The position numbers and the translations under genes are program-made. 64,000 nt of DNA, from positions 1 to 64,000 of the forward strand of contig VHDF01000014.1 of NCBI GenBank assembly GCA_016871495.1, written 5' to 3'. Below are positions 61,301 through 64,000 of the stretch, one piece after another. How positions within the stretch are numbered: position 1 is the first letter of the stretch; every line of letters begins with the position of its first letter. The DNA is from Verrucomicrobiota bacterium. GTDB lineage: Bacteria; Verrucomicrobiota; Verrucomicrobiia; Limisphaerales; VHDF01. Below the pieces are notes generated by a model that saw only the letters and a list, made by a program, of their open reading frames with translations, was not told the origin of the DNA and did not search any database.

Positions 61301-61907
61301 CTCGCGCCGGGTCAGCGAACTTTCCGTCATGCCTGAAGGGCTGGAACAAATGCCGGACGAAGACTTTCGGAACATGATTTGGTACATCCTGAATCCGCCC
61401 CAGGACCAGAAGCCCATGACACCCGAACGCTGGCGCGAGCTGGTGGGAGACGACAAGCCCTCCGCGGCGCTCGGCATCGCGACGGACGGAGAGTCGGTCG
61501 CCTTGTGGAATCCGGAATGGCGGATAAAAAGCGGCGCCGCCGAAGGATTGCCGCGCAAGGAAGCCGAGTTCGCCGGCCGCCGGAACGTTCTGATCACCCA
61601 TCCCTTCCACGAGCGTGAACCCGCCCGCGTCGAGCGGAGACTGGACGTCCCCTCGGACGGACGAACCCGGATACGAGTCGCGCTGACCGCCCATGAGCGG
61701 GGGGATTGGGTTTTCATCGCGCGCGTGAACGGGAAAGACGTGAAAAGGCAGGAAATCAATTCGAAGGAACCGCGTTGGAAGATGGTCGAGGTGGATCTGA
61801 GCGAGTATGCTGGGAAAAGCATCGAAGTGGCTCTCGAAAACGCGTCCAGCAGCTGGGATCATGAGTTTGGATACTGGCAGGGCCTGGAAGTGGTCACGGA
61901 GAAGTGA
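58350..61907 (+). CDS. Giant PVC-type haem-binding (CxxCH) beta-propeller protein
   Basis: 1185-aa exported protein with signal peptide LLLLPCCLLLGTPAQAA. Residues about 60-430 are the PVC-type beta-propeller dehydrogenase-like domain (FEVRLFAAEPEVVNPVAM; VWVMDWYDRYP; HGRIWRVVF). Residues about 440-880 are HEAT-like helical repeats. From about 885 there is a cytochrome c domain with haem motif CFVCHKFHGEGG and a distal Met candidate in the SVMPEGLEQMPDEDF region. The C-terminus is a carbohydrate-binding-like beta-sandwich. Members of this family are thought to oxidise sugars or alcohols in the periplasm and pass electrons to the haem. Complete, unlike the fragment at 34811. Monocistronic. Confidence 0.9.
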   Translation: MILSRALLLLPCCLLLGTPAQAATRNGKSYDFPIYTNKPPGKQVGGQHAPATTSALPPAEAQKKFKVPPGFEVRLFAAEPEVVNPVAMTWDDRGRLWVLELYEYPQGAKPGEKSRDRIKILEDTDADGVADKVTVFADGLNLATGLLFGNGGAYVGQAPHLLFLRDTNGDDKADQREILLTGFGLEDRHELLNGFAWGPDGALYMTHGVFTFANVIDPANPSAPPVHMNAALARFHPGTRKFEVYADGTSNPWGVDFDRYGNAYVSACVIDHLFHLAPGGSYVRQSGVPTNPYVYDLLRSIVDHKHHMAAYAGVNVYQGNQYPAEWKGRVVMGNIHQSALNQDRLTPNGSSFKASEEADFLLANDGWFRPVSTQTGPDGALWVMDWYDRYPCYQNANADPEGVDREHGRIWRVVFTGDRPGAPVPSRPGKDMDLSQSSPRELTALLDHPNIWHRRVAQRLLREKKDASIRSDLAALATAANKPLETRLFAFWTLHSTELLEESFLDQMARDSEPALRSWAARFTGERRLASERASDRLILLASDQDPSVRFSVAVATRQFTSGSLTVNTPPPSGAGMNWAGILVPLIEKSADAKDPLIPFAVWLAVEPLFVEDPGPALQWLAESGREHLPLSGQLARKVARRLCDMNDATKIDLAVDFVQKALAVSPEIAVNAISGLLEGQRGKALVPTVPTGELLARLSRHSDPVVQERGRQLGTLWGDAAAILQTIRTLQDEQAPLDNRLQAARSLRQLNNDTARAAMLSLVQGQTPDRLAVEVLSALSEAGGNTVPDTIVSRWASLTPAARRAAADTLASRRNWARSFLAAIERREISPSDLPAAVVRTLVNHRDEYLRNNALRAIGQFREADSDKLQRLAEKRKVALAGSPNLGAGRDVATRTCFVCHKFHGEGGEVGPDLTGVGRSTLDALLRNVIHPNEIIGKGYENVELETKDGRTVSGRLVEENEVSLKLLAAGPKEEVVAKSNLASRRVSELSVMPEGLEQMPDEDFRNMIWYILNPPQDQKPMTPERWRELVGDDKPSAALGIATDGESVALWNPEWRIKSGAAEGLPRKEAEFAGRRNVLITHPFHEREPARVERRLDVPSDGRTRIRVALTAHERGDWVFIARVNGKDVKRQEINSKEPRWKMVEVDLSEYAGKSIEVALENASSSWDHEFGYWQGLEVVTEK

Positions 61908-61964
61908 CCGGACCGGGTTCCGGACGCCGGGAAGTTTGCGGCAACATCCTTCATTGCAAATGGC

Positions 61965-63470
61965 ATGAATTTGGCACGCTTGGTCACCTTGGGTTCCCTG
62001 GGCCTGGCCGCGCTGCTTATCTTCCTCCTAGCTTGGAAGCCCGCGCCCGCCACGGGCAAGCGCCATTCATCCACGCCTCTCCCATCCCTGCTCGTGTATT
62101 GCGCGGCCGCATTGAAACCCGCGGTTGAAAAGGCCGCGCACGAGTTTGAAGCCGAGACCGGACGGCGGGTTCAAATTCAGTTTGGCGGGTCCGGAACTCT
62201 CCTCAGCAATCTGCGCATCGCGAAGCAAGGGGATCTGTTCATCGCGGCGGATGACTTCTACTTGCAAGCGGCCCGGTCCAACCAACTCGTCGCCGAAACG
62301 ATTCCCCTGGCCCGCATGTCTCCCGTGCTGGCGGTGGCCAAGGGGAATCCCAAACAAATACGCAACCTTGAGGACTTGGAACGCGGGGATGTCCGCCTGG
62401 CGCTGCCCAACCCTGAAACGGCCGCCATCGGACGTTTGGCCCGCGAACGCCTGATGGCGCAAGGCCGGTGGCAAAGCCTGTCGTCGCGAGCCGTGGCGCT
62501 GAAGCCCACCGTCAACGACCTGGCGAACGATCTCAAACTGGGCAGCGCGGACGCGGCCATCGTGTGGGATGCGACGGTCAGGCAGTATCCGGAATTGGAA
62601 GCGGTTCCGGGCGAATTCCTCGGATCCGTCGAGTCGGAAATCTCCGCCAGCGTGCTCGCCTTTAGCCTGCAGCCTGCCGAAGCCTTGCAGTTGGCGCGTT
62701 TTCTCGGATCCCCGCAGCGTGGCGTTCCTCATTTCGAACGGTTCGGTTTTCGCGGAGTGGAAGGCGACGCGTGGGCGGTTCGGCCCGAGATCGTGGTCTA
62801 CAGCGGAGGCGTCAATCGATTGGCCATCGAGGAAACGCTGCGGCGGTTCGAGCAACGCGAAGGCGTCAGCATTTCCCGGGTTTACAACGGCTGCGGCTTG
62901 TTGACCGCGCAGATTCGCGCCGGGCAAAAGCCGGACGCCTACGTGGCGTGCGACGTGTCGTTCTTGCAGCCGGTCGCCGGACAGTTCCACGCCGGGCTTG
63001 AACTGGCCGAGACGCGAATGGTCATCGCGGTCAAGCCGGGCAATCCAATGGGATTGAAAACGCTTTCCGACCTGGCGCGTCCGGGATTGAAACTCGGCCT
63101 GGCCCACGAGGAGCAAAGCGCCCTGGGCGCACTTTCCTTGCGAGTGTTGAGGGAGCAACACTTGGCGGATGCCGTCGCGTCCAACGTCGTCGTGCGCACG
63201 CCCACCGCGGACCTCCTGATCAACCAATTGCGGGCCGGCGCGCTCGATGCCGCGCTGGTTTACGAAGCCAATGCCAAGCCCGCCGCCGCTCATATGGACT
63301 TCTTCGTGGTCGACTGGCCAAGCGCCTTTGCGATCCAACCCGTCGCGGTCGGACGGCACACCGCTTATCCGCGGTTGATGGCCCGTTTGGTCCAGGCCCT
63401 GGCTTCTCCGGAATCGCAAGACCGGTTTGTCGCTCAAGGTTTCAAGTGGCGGAGAACCCCGAAGCCATGA
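61965..63470 (+). CDS. Tandem ModA: two molybdate-type substrate-binding domains fused
   Basis: 501 aa with an N-terminal signal or anchor (LGSLGLAALLIFLLAW). Residues about 42-260 form one ModA-like domain (LVYCAAALKPAVEKAAHEFE; IQFGGSGTLLSNLRIAKQGD; DAAIVWDATVRQ). Residues about 270-495 form a second (IVVYSGGVNRLAIEETLRRFE; DAYVACDVSFLQPVA; DAALVYEANAKP). Single-domain ModA is about 250 aa, so this is a head-to-tail fusion. It may bind molybdate/tungstate or another oxyanion. Its stop overlaps the modB start (ATGA). Confidence 0.85.
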   Translation: MNLARLVTLGSLGLAALLIFLLAWKPAPATGKRHSSTPLPSLLVYCAAALKPAVEKAAHEFEAETGRRVQIQFGGSGTLLSNLRIAKQGDLFIAADDFYLQAARSNQLVAETIPLARMSPVLAVAKGNPKQIRNLEDLERGDVRLALPNPETAAIGRLARERLMAQGRWQSLSSRAVALKPTVNDLANDLKLGSADAAIVWDATVRQYPELEAVPGEFLGSVESEISASVLAFSLQPAEALQLARFLGSPQRGVPHFERFGFRGVEGDAWAVRPEIVVYSGGVNRLAIEETLRRFEQREGVSISRVYNGCGLLTAQIRAGQKPDAYVACDVSFLQPVAGQFHAGLELAETRMVIAVKPGNPMGLKTLSDLARPGLKLGLAHEEQSALGALSLRVLREQHLADAVASNVVVRTPTADLLINQLRAGALDAALVYEANAKPAAAHMDFFVVDWPSAFAIQPVAVGRHTAYPRLMARLVQALASPESQDRFVAQGFKWRRTPKP

Positions 63471-64000
63471 AGCGCGCTTCGACCAACACCGCCCCGCTTT
63501 CCTCCGCGGACCGCCGGTTTTACGCTGCGCTGGCGGTGTTGGGCGGGAGCTATGGGGTCATGGTTGCGGCCCTGTTGCTGGCGGATCTCGCCTACACAAC
63601 CCCGGGCCACCTCTGGACTTCGCTGCAATCCTCGGAAATCCGCTACGCCATCCGGCTCAGCTTGCTCTCCTGCACCCTGACCACCTTGATGTCGCTTTGG
63701 GTGGCGATTCCGCTCGGCTACCTGCTGGCCCGTCGCCGTTTTCCGGGAAGCGTCCTGGTGGATTTGTTGGTGGATATTCCGATGGTCCTGCCGCCGTTGG
63801 TCATCGGCCTCAGTTTGCTCATCCTTTTTCAAACCGCCCCGGGGCGCATGATCGAACGTGTGCTTCCGGTGACCTACGCGGTGCCCGGAGTCATCCTCGC
63901 GCAATTCATGGTCTCCTGCGCCTTTGCGGTTCGCACGATGCGCACCACCTTCGAGCAAATGAATCCCCGGGCGGAACAAGTGGCGTTGACGCTGGGATGC
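63467..64000 (+). CDS. modB: ModB-like ABC transporter permease (partial, runs off window)
   Basis: 178 codons are visible from ATG 63467; the frame is still open at the window end. Transmembrane segments include the YGVMVAALLLADLAY, LSLLSCTLTTLMSLWVAIPLG and LVDIPMVLPPLVIGLSLLIL stretches. The start of the ABC permease EAA loop (EQVALTLGC) is at the edge. Coupled to the tandem ModA gene by a 4-bp ATGA overlap. The molybdate assignment follows from the neighbour and the family pattern. Confidence 0.85.
   Translation, partial: MKRASTNTAPLSSADRRFYAALAVLGGSYGVMVAALLLADLAYTTPGHLWTSLQSSEIRYAIRLSLLSCTLTTLMSLWVAIPLGYLLARRRFPGSVLVDLLVDIPMVLPPLVIGLSLLILFQTAPGRMIERVLPVTYAVPGVILAQFMVSCAFAVRTMRTTFEQMNPRAEQVALTLGC

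Noticed and set aside
61959-61975. Sigma-54-like TGGCAT...TTGGCA string at the tandem ModA start
   Set aside because: It overlaps the ATG itself, so it cannot act as that gene's promoter.

Overview
The window is a GC-rich bacterial chromosome segment. It most likely comes from a verrucomicrobium of the Limisphaerales/Pedosphaera type. That placement is an inference from gene content: a giant PVC-type haem-binding CxxCH protein, CRTAC1/ASPIC-UnbV secreted proteins, an H-X9-DG prepilin-like protein, DUF3160, CotH and VTC/DUF4956 proteins, and secreted proteins with Ig-like modules. No rRNA, tRNA or CRISPR array was seen.

Layout. 0-6.4 kb: an NtrC-type sigma-54 activator, a CotH protein, a fragment of a dead amidohydrolase gene, a secreted CxxCH/Ig protein, a leucine-rich-repeat protein and a RfaE2-like nucleotidyltransferase. 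6.7-14.3 kb: B12-dependent ribonucleotide reductase followed by a eukaryote-like two-domain glycogen debranching enzyme. 14.3-26.3 kb (mostly minus strand): HPr and gatCAB, a translationally coupled membrane protein and B12-binding radical SAM pair, a prepilin-like protein, a secreted protein, rpmE-prfA-HAD hydrolase and a transketolase. 26.8-30.6 kb: an NDH-2-like oxidoreductase fused to cNMP-binding and CBS domains, broken by a perfect 82-bp tandem duplication, then a VTC/DUF4956 pair. 31.0-36.4 kb: a decay zone of truncated genes (DUF3160, two esterases, a PVC haem protein, a GH10 xylanase). 36.5-44.3 kb: a parallel beta-helix protein and a CRTAC1-SUMF1-CRTAC1 operon. 45.0-57.3 kb: one long minus-strand urea module, porin-urtABCDE-ureD-ureAB-ureC-ureF-ureG. 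58.3-64 kb: an intact PVC-type haem protein, then a tandem-fused ModA and the start of ModB.

How the genes work together. The urea module would bring urea across the outer membrane (porin) and inner membrane (UrtABCDE), hydrolyse it (UreAB-UreC) and mature the nickel enzyme (UreD/F/G). No UreE is present, and UreG carries a histidine-rich tail. A plausible sigma-54 promoter lies upstream of the porin, and a ~187-bp hairpin repeat in direct orientation lies just outside each end of the module.

The most unusual signals are the frameshifting duplication in the multi-domain oxidoreductase, the row of internally deleted genes at 31-36.4 kb, and the repeat-bracketed urea locus. Several could reflect either real genome decay or assembly collapse, and read mapping would settle this. 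I did not find a defence system or a clearly new multi-gene machine.
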